NCBI RefSeq assembly: GCF_029962485.1
Contig: NZ_CP073637.1
Span: forward strand, 3,162,001-3,226,000
Origin: Burkholderia cepacia
Lineage (GTDB): Bacteria > Pseudomonadota > Gammaproteobacteria > Burkholderiales > Burkholderiaceae
Reading direction: 5' to 3'
DNA length: 64,000 nt
Below are positions 20,282 to 28,960 of the stretch, piece after piece. Position 1 is the stretch's first letter; each line of letters opens with the position of its first letter. The notes under the pieces are model-generated. The model searched no databases and was not told the DNA's origin. It worked only from the letters and a program-made list of their open reading frames with translations. The translations under genes were made by a program, and so were the position numbers.

Positions 20282-21368
20282 TCGATTCTCCTTCGACGTA
20301 GGTCGCGGTGAGGTTCAGGTCGCGGTCGAACACCGCGAGGTCGGCCCATGCGCCGCGCTCGAGGCGGCCGCGATCGGTGACGCCGAGGTAGTCGGCCGCG
20401 TAGCGCGACATCCGGTTCGACACGTCGGCGATCGGCAGGCCGAGCGACACGAGGTTGCGCAGCGCCTGGTCCATCGTCAGCGTGCTGCCGGCGAGCGTGC
20501 CGTCGGCCAGCCGCACGCCACCGAGGCACTTCGTCACGTGCTGGCTGCCGAGGCGGTATTCGCCGTCGGGCATGCCCGTTGCGGACGTGCTGTCGGTCAC
20601 GACGTACAGGCGCGGGATCGCACGCAGCGCAGCACGAATCGCGCCCGGGTGCACGTGCAGCAAGTCGGGGATGATTTCCGCGTATTCGGCATGCGCAAGC
20701 GCCGCGCCCACGAGGCCCGGGTTGCGGTGATGCAGCGGCGACATCGCGTTGAACAGGTGCGTGAAGCCGCATGCGCCGTGCTTGAGCGCGGCGACCGCGT
20801 CGTCGTAGGTCGCGAGCGAGTGGCCGAGCTGCACGCGTACGCCGCGTGCGGCCATCTCGCCGATGATCTCGATGTGGCCGGCGATTTCCGGCGCGAGCGT
20901 GACGACGCGGATCGGTGCGATCGACAGGTACTTCAACACTTCGTCGAGCACGGCCGACACGGCCGCGTCGGGCTGCGCGCCGAGCTTGCCGGGGTTGATG
21001 TACGGCCCTTCGAGGTGCACGCCGAGTACGCGCGCGCCGCCCGGCGTGCGGGTGCGCGCGACGCTGCCGAGGTTGCCGACGACTTTCATGAGTTCGTCGC
21101 GCGGCGCGGTCATCGTCGTCGCGAGCAGGCTCGTCGTGCCGAATTGCGCGTGCGTGCGGGCGATCGTCTCGATCGCGTCGCCACCTTCCATCACGTCGGC
21201 GCCACCGCCGCCGTGCACGTGCAGGTCGATGAAACCGGGCAGGATGTAAGGCGCGTCGTTCTTCGCGGGATCGACGGGGGTGCCGTCGAGCGTGGTGATG
21301 CGGCCGTTCTCGCTATCGAGCGAACCGTGAATCCAGCCTTCGGGGGTGAGGATGTTTCCAGTCAGCAT
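20265..21368 (-). CDS. nagA: N-acetylglucosamine-6-phosphate deacetylase
   Basis: A 367-aa amidohydrolase that removes acetate from GlcNAc-6-phosphate in the cytoplasm. Metal and substrate motifs visible: PGFIDLHVHGGGGADVMEG (HxH), GVHLEGPYINPGKLGA, APE, QLGHSLATYDDA, FTHLFNAMSPLHHRNPG and VVTDSTSATG. The ATG at 21368 (MLTGNILTPEGWIHG) gives normal length; a much longer frame upstream is a shadow across nagR. Its product feeds NagB-II, with which it overlaps by 17 bp. Confidence 0.95.
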   Translation of the reverse strand: MLTGNILTPEGWIHGSLDSENGRITTLDGTPVDPAKNDAPYILPGFIDLHVHGGGGADVMEGGDAIETIARTHAQFGTTSLLATTMTAPRDELMKVVGNLGSVARTRTPGGARVLGVHLEGPYINPGKLGAQPDAAVSAVLDEVLKYLSIAPIRVVTLAPEIAGHIEIIGEMAARGVRVQLGHSLATYDDAVAALKHGACGFTHLFNAMSPLHHRNPGLVGAALAHAEYAEIIPDLLHVHPGAIRAALRAIPRLYVVTDSTSATGMPDGEYRLGSQHVTKCLGGVRLADGTLAGSTLTMDQALRNLVSLGLPIADVSNRMSRYAADYLGVTDRGRLERGAWADLAVFDRDLNLTATYVEGESIVEYA

Positions 21369-21466
21369 GACGTTCTCTTGATGATCTGGTGACGCGGGCA
21401 TCCGCGTCGTGATTTGCAAATTCGTGTCGTTGCTTCTCGTCTGTCGCGCGCGGGCAGTCTCGCGCG

Positions 21467-22201
21467 TCAGCGTTTCAGTTCGGCGACGAAGTCGTAGTAG
21501 TCGTCGCGGCAATACGTTTCGCTCACTTCGATCGCGCGCTGGTCGGCGCCGTAGCCGATCCGCGTGATCACCAGCAGTGCCGAGCCCGGCTTCACCGCCA
21601 TCCATTTCGCGATCGCGTGCGTCGCGTTCGCCGCGCGAAAGTGCTGCAGCGCGCGCACGACGGTCATGCCGCGCGCCTCGAGGTATTCGTACAGCGACGC
21701 GCCGAGCACCTGCGGATCGGGCACCACCGCGGCCGGCAGCGTCGAGTGCTCGACGGCCATCACGATGCCGTCCGCGCGGCGCAGCCGTTCGAGCCGCGCC
21801 ACCGTCGCGCCGGGCGCGAGGCCGAGACGCGCGATCTCGTCGCGGCTCGCGGCGCGCAGCGTACGCGACAGCCACACCGAATCGGGCACGAAGCCGCGCT
21901 GCCGCATCTTCGCGGAGAAGCCGACGAGACGCGACAGCGGATCGGCGACGCGCGGCGTGATGAAACTGCCCGCCCCGCGCGCCCGCTTGATCAGCCCCTG
22001 CTCGACCAGCAGCGCCAGCGCGCGACGGGCCGTGATCCGCGATACGCCGACCGACACCGACAGCAGCCGCTCCGACGGCAGCGCCTCGCCGGCGCGCCAC
22101 GCGCCGCCATGAATCGCGCTCGCCAGGTTGCGGGCGAGCTGCAGATAGAGCGGCGTGTCGTCGAGGGGATCGGGCGCCAGTTCGGACCAGCCGGTTTCCA
22201 T
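21467..22201 (-). CDS. nagR: GntR/HutC-family repressor of the nag operon
   Basis: A 244-aa regulator with an N-terminal winged helix (PLYLQLARNLASAIHGG, LPSERLLSVSVGVSRITARRALALL, GSFI) and a C-terminal UTRA effector domain of HutC type, as in YvoA/NagR and DasR, which sense GlcNAc-6-phosphate or glucosamine-6-phosphate. It is first in the operon nagR-nagA-nagB-II-EIIA/HPr/EI-nagE and sits just downstream of a 10+10-bp palindrome that overlaps its promoter, so it probably represses itself and the operon until sugar phosphate accumulates. The ATG at 22201 has GGAGG upstream. Confidence 0.9.
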   Translation of the reverse strand: METGWSELAPDPLDDTPLYLQLARNLASAIHGGAWRAGEALPSERLLSVSVGVSRITARRALALLVEQGLIKRARGAGSFITPRVADPLSRLVGFSAKMRQRGFVPDSVWLSRTLRAASRDEIARLGLAPGATVARLERLRRADGIVMAVEHSTLPAAVVPDPQVLGASLYEYLEARGMTVVRALQHFRAANATHAIAKWMAVKPGSALLVITRIGYGADQRAIEVSETYCRDDYYDFVAELKR

Positions 22202-22249
22202 GTGCCTCCGGGTGTCGGACGACGATCTCGGACCGTCGAAAGTGAACGC

Positions 22250-22277
22250 ATTATATAACCACCATAATACCAGTCAA
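22250..22277 (-). promoter_or_regulatory. Near-consensus sigma-70 promoter of nagR/nag operon
   Basis: Read on the minus strand: TTGACT (22277-22272), 16-bp spacer, TATAAT (22255-22250). The start of transcription would be near 22240, about 40 nt before the nagR ATG. Confidence 0.82.
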
Positions 22278-22290
22278 CGAACTGGTATTA
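22265..22290. promoter_or_regulatory. Palindromic operator over the nagR promoter
   Basis: TAATACCAGT at 22265-22274 and ACTGGTATTA at 22281-22290 are perfect inverted 10-bp arms separated by CAACGA. They cover the -35 box of the nagR promoter, the classic geometry for repression by a GntR-family dimer. Confidence 0.85.
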
Positions 22291-22385
22291 GCCTCGCGAA
22301 AATCCCCGAAAGCCTTGCCCCGCAAGCGTTTTAGTAGCGACAAAGCCTTTGTTTACAAAGGAGTACGGGATAGGGATTTACCCGA

Positions 22386-22482
22386 ATTGGTATGCAAGGG
22401 GACAGTTCCAGTGCTGGATTTGCCGGGTCTGGAGGGCTGGAAACGATACCGAAATAGAACCAGTTCGGACGATTGGTATGCA
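22386..22482. repeat. Two direct copies of ATTGGTATGCA between nagR and dnaE2
   Basis: ATTGGTATGCA occurs at 22386-22396 and again at 22472-22482, 86 bp apart. The core GGTAT is shared with the nagR operator, so these may be auxiliary NagR sites. The intergenic stretch 22291-22520 also holds the small inverted repeat CCTTTG-TTTA-CAAAGG (22346-22361) and is less GC-rich than its surroundings; no gene is supported there. Confidence 0.4.
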
Positions 22483-22520
22483 CCGGACTGCAGCCCACGG
22501 GCAGCGTGCCGGCGCTTGCG

Positions 22521-25500
22521 TCAGTGGAACTCGCGGCTCGATGTGCGCAGGCCACCGAGCAGCGGCGTCAGATCCTCGAAATGCTGCACGACGAGGTGCC
22601 TCACGTCGCTCGCGACCTGCCACACGCCGGACGCCGCGAGCAGCCGCGAATCGAGGGTCTCGCGGCGCTGCCGTGCGAGCAGCTCGGGCCGGACGATCAG
22701 GTTCACGCAACCCGTTTCGTCCTCGAGCGTCATGAACATCACGCCTTTCGCGGTGCCCGGCATCTGCCGTGCGGTCACGAGCCCGCATGCACGTGCAAGC
22801 CGGCCGTCGGGGCGGTCGTGCAATTCGGCCGCGGACGACAGCCGCCGCGCGCGCAGCGCGGGCCGCAGCAGCGCGACGGGGTGGCGGTTCAGCGTGAGGC
22901 CGGTGGTGTGATAGTCGGCGAGGATGTCGTCGGCTTCCGACGGTGCGCCGAGTGCCGGCTTCTCCGCTTCATCGATCGGTGCGGCGGCGAGCAGGTCGCG
23001 CTCGGGTGCCGCCGCAACCGCTTGCCACAACGCATCGCGGCGGTGGCCGGCGAGCGTCGCGAGCGCGTTCGCGGCGGCGAGCGCTTCGAGATCACGGCGT
23101 TCGAGCTGCGCACGGCGCGCGAGCGTGTCGACGTTCTCGAACGGGCCCGCCGCGCGTGCGGCTTCGATCCTGCGGACAGCGGCTTCTCCCAGACCGCTCA
23201 CGAGCGACAGCCCGAGCCGAACGGACGGCTGGCCATGTGGGGGCGGCTGGCCGGGCAGCGCTTCGAGCGACGCCTCCCAGCCGCTTTGCGTCACGTCGAT
23301 CGGCAGCACCTGCACGCCGTGGCGCTTCGCATCCTGCACGAGTTGCGACGGCGGGTAGAAACCCATCGGCTGGCTGTTCAGCAGCGCGGCGAGGAAGATT
23401 GCCGGTTCGTGGCATTTGAGCCAGCTGCTGGCGTAGGCGAGTTTCGCGAAGCTGGCTGCGTGGCTCTCGGGGAAACCGTAATCGCCGAAGCCCTTGATCT
23501 GCTCGAAGATCTGTTCGGCGAACTCGGGCGGATAGTCGCGCTCGCGCATCCCGTCGACGATCTTGCGGTGATATTTCTCCAGATTGCCCTTGCGCTTCCA
23601 CGCGGCCATCGCGCGGCGCAGCTCGTCGGCCTCGCCCGGCGTGAAGCCTGCCGCGATCATCGCGATCTGCATCACCTGTTCCTGGAAGATCGGCACGCCC
23701 TGCGTGCGTTCGAGCGCCGGCTTCAGGTCCTCCTTTGGATAACTGACCTTTTCGATGCCCTGACGCCGTTTCAGATAGGGGTGTACTGCCCCGCCCTGGA
23801 TCGGCCCCGGCCGCACGATCGCAACCTCGATCACCAGATCGTAATAGGTGCGCGGCCGCAGGCGTGGCAGCATCGACATCTGCGCGCGCGATTCGATCTG
23901 GAACACGCCAACCGTGTCGGCGCGGCAGATCATGTCGTAGGTCGCTTTGTCATCCTGCGGAATGTGCTTCAGCGTGAACGGCTCGCCATCCGGCTCCGGC
24001 GGCCCGCGCCACGCGGTACGCATGTCGAATGCGCGATGCAGCGCCGACAGCATGCCGAGCGCGAGCACGTCGACCTTCATCAGCCCGAGCGCCTCGAGAT
24101 CGTCCTTGTCCCACTGGATCACGCGCCGCCCGTCCATCGCCGCGTTCTCGACCGGCACGAGCCGTGTGAGCTTGCCGCGGCTGATCACGAAACCGCCCGA
24201 GTGCTGCGACAGATGGCGCGGAAAGTTCAGCAGCCGCGCGGCAAGCCGGGCCCACGCCTGGATGAGCGGCGTCGCGGGATCGAGCCCGGTCGTCGAGAAT
24301 TGCTGCAGCAGGTCGCGGCTGCCGTCGAACCAGCGGTGCGCTTTCGCGACGCGATCGACCAGCATCGGATCGACGCCGAGCGCCTTGCCGGTTTCGCGCA
24401 GCACGCCGCGCGGACGATAGGTCGAGACGGCGGCCGCCAGTGCGGCGCGGTTGTGCCCGTACTTCTTGTAGATATGCTGAATCACCTCTTCCCGGCGCTG
24501 ATGCTCGAAATCGACATCGATATCGGGCGGCTCGCCGCGTTCCACGCTGATGAAGCGCTCGAACAGCATCGTGCTCTGATCGGGATCGACCTCGGTGATG
24601 CCGAGGCAGAAGCAGACGACGGAGTTCGCCGCCGAGCCGCGCCCCTGGCACAGGATGTTCTGGCTGCGCGCGTATTTGACGATGTCGTAGACGGTCAGGA
24701 AGAACGGTTCGTAGCTCAGTTGTGCAATCAGGTCGAGTTCATAGCGGATCTGCTTTTCGACTTTCTCCGGAATACCCTGCGGATAGCGTCCAGCCGCCCC
24801 TGCCAGGGTTTCCTGTTCCAGATAGCTCGTCGGCGTGAGCCCCTTCGGCACGATCTCGTCGGGATACTCGTAGCGAAGCGAGCTGAGTTTGAAATCGCAC
24901 GCATCGAGAATCGCGCACGTCTGCGCGATCTCGTCCGCCGAATACAACTGCCCGATTCGCTGCCGCGAACGCAAATGCTGTTCCGCATTTGGCGCCAGCG
25001 CATAGCCGCACTCCGAAACCGGCATCCCGACGCGGATCGCCGTCATCACGTCCTGCAGTTCCTTGCACGAGCGCCGGTGCATCGTCACGTCGCCCAGCGC
25101 GACGATACGTACGCCCCGCCGCTCACCGGCCGCACGAATCTCCTCGCGCTGCGCACCATCCAGCGCGCGCTGCAACTGCACGAGCCCGAGCCGCGCACGT
25201 TCGCCGAACGTCGTGCGAAACCACGCAACCTGTGCATCGAGCACGTCGGCCCGCACCGGGTACGTGGGCACGAGAATCGCGAAGCAATCGGGCATGCCGC
25301 GCAAGTGTGCGAACTTCGAGGGCGGCGCCGACAGCATCCGCGACGTCAGCGTGTAGGTCCCCTTCGGCGCTTCCATCCGCCGCCACGAAATCAGCTCGGA
25401 AAGATTGCCGTACCCCTCGCGATTCTGTGCAAGCAACACGAGCCCGAACGCACCGGGGCCCGGATCGTGGCCGGGCGCGACTTCATCCGGCGTGACGTCG

Positions 25501-25724
25501 AAGTACGAACCGATGACGAGCGGCAGCCCTTTCGCTTTCGCCGCGACGTGCATGCGCGGTGCACCGGCGAGCGAGCATTCGTCGGTGATCGCGATCCCGC
25601 GATAGCCGAGTTCCGCCGCACGCTCGACCAGTTCTTCCGCATGCGACGCGCCATGCAGGAACGAAAAGTTCGAACGGCAGAACAACTCCGCGTAATCGGG
25701 CAGCCAGCTGAATTCCGCAACCAT
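22521..25724 (-). CDS. dnaE2: Error-prone DNA polymerase DnaE2 (ImuC)
   Basis: A 1067-aa C-family polymerase alpha subunit that performs damage-induced mutagenic translesion synthesis. The N-terminal PHP domain (FCRSNFSFLHGASHAEELV...), the polymerase core with CQGRGSAANSVVCF and DIDVDFEHQRREEVIQHIY, and a C-terminal OB-fold region (FMTLEDETGCVNLIV) are seen; length matches DnaE2 (about 1050-1080 aa), shorter than replicative DnaE1. The start MVAEFSWLPDYAELFCRSNF at 25724 lies 6 bp past the imuB stop. It is the third gene of the LexA-controlled imuA-imuB-dnaE2 operon. Confidence 0.95.
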   Translation of the reverse strand: MVAEFSWLPDYAELFCRSNFSFLHGASHAEELVERAAELGYRGIAITDECSLAGAPRMHVAAKAKGLPLVIGSYFDVTPDEVAPGHDPGPGAFGLVLLAQNREGYGNLSELISWRRMEAPKGTYTLTSRMLSAPPSKFAHLRGMPDCFAILVPTYPVRADVLDAQVAWFRTTFGERARLGLVQLQRALDGAQREEIRAAGERRGVRIVALGDVTMHRRSCKELQDVMTAIRVGMPVSECGYALAPNAEQHLRSRQRIGQLYSADEIAQTCAILDACDFKLSSLRYEYPDEIVPKGLTPTSYLEQETLAGAAGRYPQGIPEKVEKQIRYELDLIAQLSYEPFFLTVYDIVKYARSQNILCQGRGSAANSVVCFCLGITEVDPDQSTMLFERFISVERGEPPDIDVDFEHQRREEVIQHIYKKYGHNRAALAAAVSTYRPRGVLRETGKALGVDPMLVDRVAKAHRWFDGSRDLLQQFSTTGLDPATPLIQAWARLAARLLNFPRHLSQHSGGFVISRGKLTRLVPVENAAMDGRRVIQWDKDDLEALGLMKVDVLALGMLSALHRAFDMRTAWRGPPEPDGEPFTLKHIPQDDKATYDMICRADTVGVFQIESRAQMSMLPRLRPRTYYDLVIEVAIVRPGPIQGGAVHPYLKRRQGIEKVSYPKEDLKPALERTQGVPIFQEQVMQIAMIAAGFTPGEADELRRAMAAWKRKGNLEKYHRKIVDGMRERDYPPEFAEQIFEQIKGFGDYGFPESHAASFAKLAYASSWLKCHEPAIFLAALLNSQPMGFYPPSQLVQDAKRHGVQVLPIDVTQSGWEASLEALPGQPPPHGQPSVRLGLSLVSGLGEAAVRRIEAARAAGPFENVDTLARRAQLERRDLEALAAANALATLAGHRRDALWQAVAAAPERDLLAAAPIDEAEKPALGAPSEADDILADYHTTGLTLNRHPVALLRPALRARRLSSAAELHDRPDGRLARACGLVTARQMPGTAKGVMFMTLEDETGCVNLIVRPELLARQRRETLDSRLLAASGVWQVASDVRHLVVQHFEDLTPLLGGLRTSSREFH

Positions 25725-25730
25725 CTCCGT

Positions 25731-27254
25731 TCACCCGAACAAGCCGTGCAGGAACCAGTGCGGCTCGGACTCGCTCCCCGCCCGCTCCTTGAATACCCAG
25801 TAGCACGCCCCGGCCTCGTCCTGCGCAACGCAGTAATCGCGTGCAGCAAACTGACCGTCGAACCACCCGGCCTCGATCCGTTCCACCGACGACATCATCC
25901 TGAGCGGCGTATGAAATACCGGCCGGTCCCCGCGCATCAACAGCGGCAGCGGCTCGGCGAGCAGCCACGCGGGCCGCGGCGGCACCGCAGGCGGCCCGCC
26001 GGCCGGCTTGCCGGCGTGCGCATCGAGCGGCAGCCAGCGGTTCGCGGCCTCGGGCCGGTGATCGGCGACGGGTGCCGCACGCAATACGTTCTCCGCGCCC
26101 AGCCGCGCGACCAGCAATTCGAACAACCGCGCACGCGTCTCGCGCGTACCGCCCGGCTCCGGGAAAAGATCGTCGGCCGGCGGCGCGACCGATTCGACGC
26201 GCGTCGCCTTCAGGCGCACCGCGATCACCGCGGCCGGCAACTCGACGCGCGCGAGCCGCTCGCCGAGCAGCCGCATGAAATGCGCCTCGTCGCGCACGGG
26301 TGCGGCGAACGCGAGCTCGAGCGGTGTCGGCGGCACGGCCTGGCGGCCGCGCTCGTGTTCGAGATCGAACGTCATCGCGGCCAGCGACAGCTGCCGCGCA
26401 GCGAGCCAGCCGCACAGCTGCACGACGAGCCGGCGCGCGGCGAACAGCACGGCTTCCGCGTATTCGACGCGCTCCGGCAATTCGAGCCGCACGTCGAACA
26501 CCGGCGGCACCGCCATCCACGCCAGCGGCTCGACCGCGTCGCCGTATGCGCGATCGAGCGCGGCCAGCAACGCGGGGCCGCAGCGGCGCTGCAACCCCGC
26601 GCGCGGCAGGCCGCGCAGATCGGCGAGCGTGCGGCAGCCGAGGCCGTCGAACCAGCCCGCATACGGACGCGCATCGGGCAGCAGCACGCAGGGCAGCCGG
26701 TCGAGCGAGCGGACGAGCGATGCATGGCCGGCAACGCGGCGGCGGATGCGTGCGCGCGCGGACGTACGCGCAAGCAGCCACGCACCGCGCCCGGTCGGTG
26801 CGGCGGACAAGCGCGCCGCATAACCGAGCGCCGCGAGCGTCGCACGCACCTGGCGGCACAGCGACGGCAACCCGCCGAACAGCCGCAGGCTCGGGCCGAC
26901 GTCGACGATCAGCGTGGCTTCGTCGTCGAGCGCGACGCACGGCGAAAAGCGCAGCAACGCGAGCGCGACCGCGCGCAGCGCATCGGCCTCGCGCGCGGGA
27001 TCGCGTTCGACGAGCTGCGTGTGCGGCGCGAGCGTGAGCACGCCGCCGCGCTTCATGCCCGCGCGCACGCCGTGCCGGCGCGCGGGCGCATCGGCAATCA
27101 GCACGACGCCTTGTTCGAGCACCGCGCAGCCTGCTTCGTCTGCTTCGTCTGCTTCGTCTGCTTCGCCTACGCCTTGCGCCGCGTCGTCAGACGGCGGCGG
27201 GGCGCACACGTCGAGCGGCAGGCGCGGCAGATGGATGCCGAGCAAGACGCGCAT
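25731..27254 (-). CDS. imuB: ImuB, Y-family polymerase-like mutasome hub
   Basis: A 507-aa protein related to Y-family DNA polymerases that lacks their catalytic acidic residues (the N-terminus MRVLLGIHLPRLPLDV replaces the usual D-x-D motif); it links ImuA and DnaE2 to the beta clamp. A helix-hairpin-helix-like part (GLGCRTLADLRGLPRAGLQRR) and a little-finger-like region follow. Its start overlaps imuA by 68 bp, suggesting coupling. Near residue 35 a 9-bp tandem repeat encodes Glu-Ala-Asp units (see repeat at 27131). Confidence 0.9.
   Translation of the reverse strand: MRVLLGIHLPRLPLDVCAPPPSDDAAQGVGEADEADEADEAGCAVLEQGVVLIADAPARRHGVRAGMKRGGVLTLAPHTQLVERDPAREADALRAVALALLRFSPCVALDDEATLIVDVGPSLRLFGGLPSLCRQVRATLAALGYAARLSAAPTGRGAWLLARTSARARIRRRVAGHASLVRSLDRLPCVLLPDARPYAGWFDGLGCRTLADLRGLPRAGLQRRCGPALLAALDRAYGDAVEPLAWMAVPPVFDVRLELPERVEYAEAVLFAARRLVVQLCGWLAARQLSLAAMTFDLEHERGRQAVPPTPLELAFAAPVRDEAHFMRLLGERLARVELPAAVIAVRLKATRVESVAPPADDLFPEPGGTRETRARLFELLVARLGAENVLRAAPVADHRPEAANRWLPLDAHAGKPAGGPPAVPPRPAWLLAEPLPLLMRGDRPVFHTPLRMMSSVERIEAGWFDGQFAARDYCVAQDEAGACYWVFKERAGSESEPHWFLHGLFG
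27131..27166. repeat. Four tandem copies of a 9-bp unit inside imuB
   Basis: CTGCTTCGT is repeated four times (last copy CTGCTTCGC), encoding a run of E-A-D in ImuB on the minus strand. Being in multiples of three, copy-number change would keep the frame. It lies in a non-conserved linker. Confidence 0.9.
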
Positions 27255-27894
27255 AGCGGCTCTCCACGATGGGCGACGGCAGGTCGAGCACGAGCGGCTC
27301 GCTGCGCGCGGGGCCGCGACGCTTGACGATGTCGAGCGACACGCCGCCCGGCACCGGATACAGCGCGACACGCAGCACGGCCGGCGACGGTTGCCGCGCA
27401 GCCGACAGCGGCCGCAACATCACGAACAGCGTGTCGCCCGTGCGTGCGGCCGCGAGATGCAGGCGCCGCAGCGCATCGGGACGCGCGTCCTGCCAGAGCA
27501 GCAGCGCGCCGCAACAGCCGGTCCTGAGCGCCTGCTCGGCGGCCCACAACGCATCGGTGCGGCTGCCGGCGCGCAGCCACAGCAGCGCGTCGGCCGGCAC
27601 GCCGAGGCTGGCGAGCGCGGTTGCATGCGGCGATTGCGGCGGCGCGACGAGCGCGAGCGGACGCCGGGCGCTGACGGTGCGGGCCAGCGCGGGCGCGAGC
27701 AGCCGCATCTCGCCGCAGCCCGGCTGCGCGGCCAGCAGTTCGACGAGCCCGCCGACCGGCCAGCCACCGCCCGGCAGCTCGGCCGACAGCGGTGCGAAGC
27801 CCGTCTCGATCGTGCGCGGGCCGCCGCGCGCGAGCTGGGAGCCGCGCCAGAGGGACGGATGAAGGGATTCGGGAGAAATGGAGGATGCGAGCAT
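27187..27894 (-). CDS. imuA: ImuA, RecA-like mutasome protein (SulA/ImuA family)
   Basis: A 235-aa protein, the first gene of the SOS mutagenesis operon imuA-imuB-dnaE2. The segment GGWPVGGLVELLAAQPGCGEMRLLAPAL resembles the strand-loop region of RecA-like folds but lacks a canonical Walker A lysine. ImuA is required for induced mutagenesis together with ImuB and DnaE2; it binds RecA and ImuB in other species. I chose the ATG at 27894 (MLASSISPESLHPSLWRGSQ), which starts 14 bp downstream of the LexA box; an ATG four codons upstream would lie against the box. Confidence 0.9.
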   Translation of the reverse strand: MLASSISPESLHPSLWRGSQLARGGPRTIETGFAPLSAELPGGGWPVGGLVELLAAQPGCGEMRLLAPALARTVSARRPLALVAPPQSPHATALASLGVPADALLWLRAGSRTDALWAAEQALRTGCCGALLLWQDARPDALRRLHLAAARTGDTLFVMLRPLSAARQPSPAVLRVALYPVPGGVSLDIVKRRGPARSEPLVLDLPSPIVESRYARLARHPSAAPAARRVRPAAV

Positions 27895-27908
27895 GACGCC
27901 ACCCACAA

Positions 27909-27924
27909 CTGTATGGATATACAG
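27909..27924. promoter_or_regulatory. LexA (SOS) box of the imuA-imuB-dnaE2 operon
   Basis: CTGTATGGATATACAG at 27909-27924 matches the CTGT-N8-ACAG LexA consensus. It sits just upstream of imuA, with a TATACT -10 candidate on the minus strand beside it (27929-27924), so LexA would block transcription until DNA damage. The remaining 27925-28164 stretch holds nothing else I recognise. Confidence 0.92.
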
Positions 27925-28164
27925 TATATGGCAATGTGCTCGCGTCGCACAGCACCGGTGCGAAACCGGTTTTCGTCAGAGGAAAAACGACCGAAAAGCC
28001 GGCGCGACCGTCATGTTACGCCGCACCACAGCGGGCGCGGCCGGATCGTGCAGCCCGAACGCGCTCCACCGCCATCCGGCCCGAATCGACGGGCCGGCAC
28101 GCCAACCCGCCGGCGAACCGGCACGACGCAGCACCCCGCACCGCGCCGGCCCGCCGGCCGCCCA

Positions 28165-28959
28165 TCAGCCGAGCAGCAATGCGTCGTCGTCGAGCTGCTC
28201 GTGGCGCACCTTCTCGAACATCTGCAGCAGGTCCGGCACATCGAGACCCTTGCGTGCGTCGCCCGACACGTCGAGCACGACCTGCCCCTGGTGCAGCATC
28301 ACCGTGCGGTCGCCGTAGTCGAGCGCCTGCCGCATGCTGTGCGTGACCATCATCGTCGTCAGCTTGCTCTCGGCGACGATGCGCGCGGTCAGCTCCAGCA
28401 CGAACGCGGCCGTTTTCGGATCGAGCGCGGCCGTGTGCTCGTCGAGCAGCAGGATCCGCGACGGCCGCAGCGACGCCATCAAGAGGCTCACGGCCTGCCG
28501 CTGGCCGCCGGACAGCAGCCCGATCCGGTCGGTCAGCCGGTTTTCCAGCCCGAGGTTCAGGAGCCGCAGCTTGTCGCGGAACAGCTCGCGCGACGGCCGG
28601 TCGAGCGCCGCGCGGAAACCGCGCCGCACGCCGCGCGCCATCGCGAGCGCCATGTTCTCCTCGATCGTCAGCGCCTCGCAGGTGCCGGCCATCGGATCCT
28701 GGAACACGCGCGCGACGAGGTGCGCGCGATCCCACGCAGCCTTGCGCGTCACATCCGTGCCGTCGATCGCGATACGCCCCGCATCGACCGGCTGATCGCC
28801 GCTGACCGCATTGAGGAAGGTCGACTTGCCGGCGCCGTTCGAGCCGATCACCGCGACGAACTGGCCGTCGGGAATCTCGAGCGACAGCCCGCGCAGCGCG
28901 CGCGTCTCGATCGGCGTGCCGGGATTGAACGTGAGTTTGAGATCTTGTGCGGACAGCAT
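28165..28959 (-). CDS. ABC transporter ATP-binding protein (TrpX/YtlC-type importer)
   Basis: A 264-aa ABC ATPase. Walker A GSNGAGKST near residues 39-47, a signature LSGGQRQAVSLLMA, Walker B RILLLDEHTAALD and the switch MMVTHSMRQALDYG are all intact. It pairs with the permease directly upstream (stop and start 1 bp apart) and the substrate-binding protein. In related systems these importers take up tryptophan/tyrosine or other small molecules; the substrate here is not determined by sequence. Confidence 0.88.
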   Translation of the reverse strand: MLSAQDLKLTFNPGTPIETRALRGLSLEIPDGQFVAVIGSNGAGKSTFLNAVSGDQPVDAGRIAIDGTDVTRKAAWDRAHLVARVFQDPMAGTCEALTIEENMALAMARGVRRGFRAALDRPSRELFRDKLRLLNLGLENRLTDRIGLLSGGQRQAVSLLMASLRPSRILLLDEHTAALDPKTAAFVLELTARIVAESKLTTMMVTHSMRQALDYGDRTVMLHQGQVVLDVSGDARKGLDVPDLLQMFEKVRHEQLDDDALLLG

Positions 28960-28960
28960 G

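Noticed and set aside
16532..20311. Long plus-strand frame (about 1260 codons) opposite the EIIA-HPr-EI fusion and nagB-II genes
   Set aside because: A third-position GC artefact antisense to well-supported PTS and nag genes; no family resemblance.
22315..22911. Short plus-strand ORF starting in the nagR-dnaE2 gap
   Set aside because: It mostly overlaps dnaE2 in antisense and shows no similarity; the gap is better explained by operators.
22473..27326. Very long plus-strand open frame (about 1600 codons) opposite dnaE2-imuB
   Set aside because: It is the mirror of the real minus-strand genes in GC-rich DNA; its composition (Arg/His/Gln-rich) has no domain I recognise.
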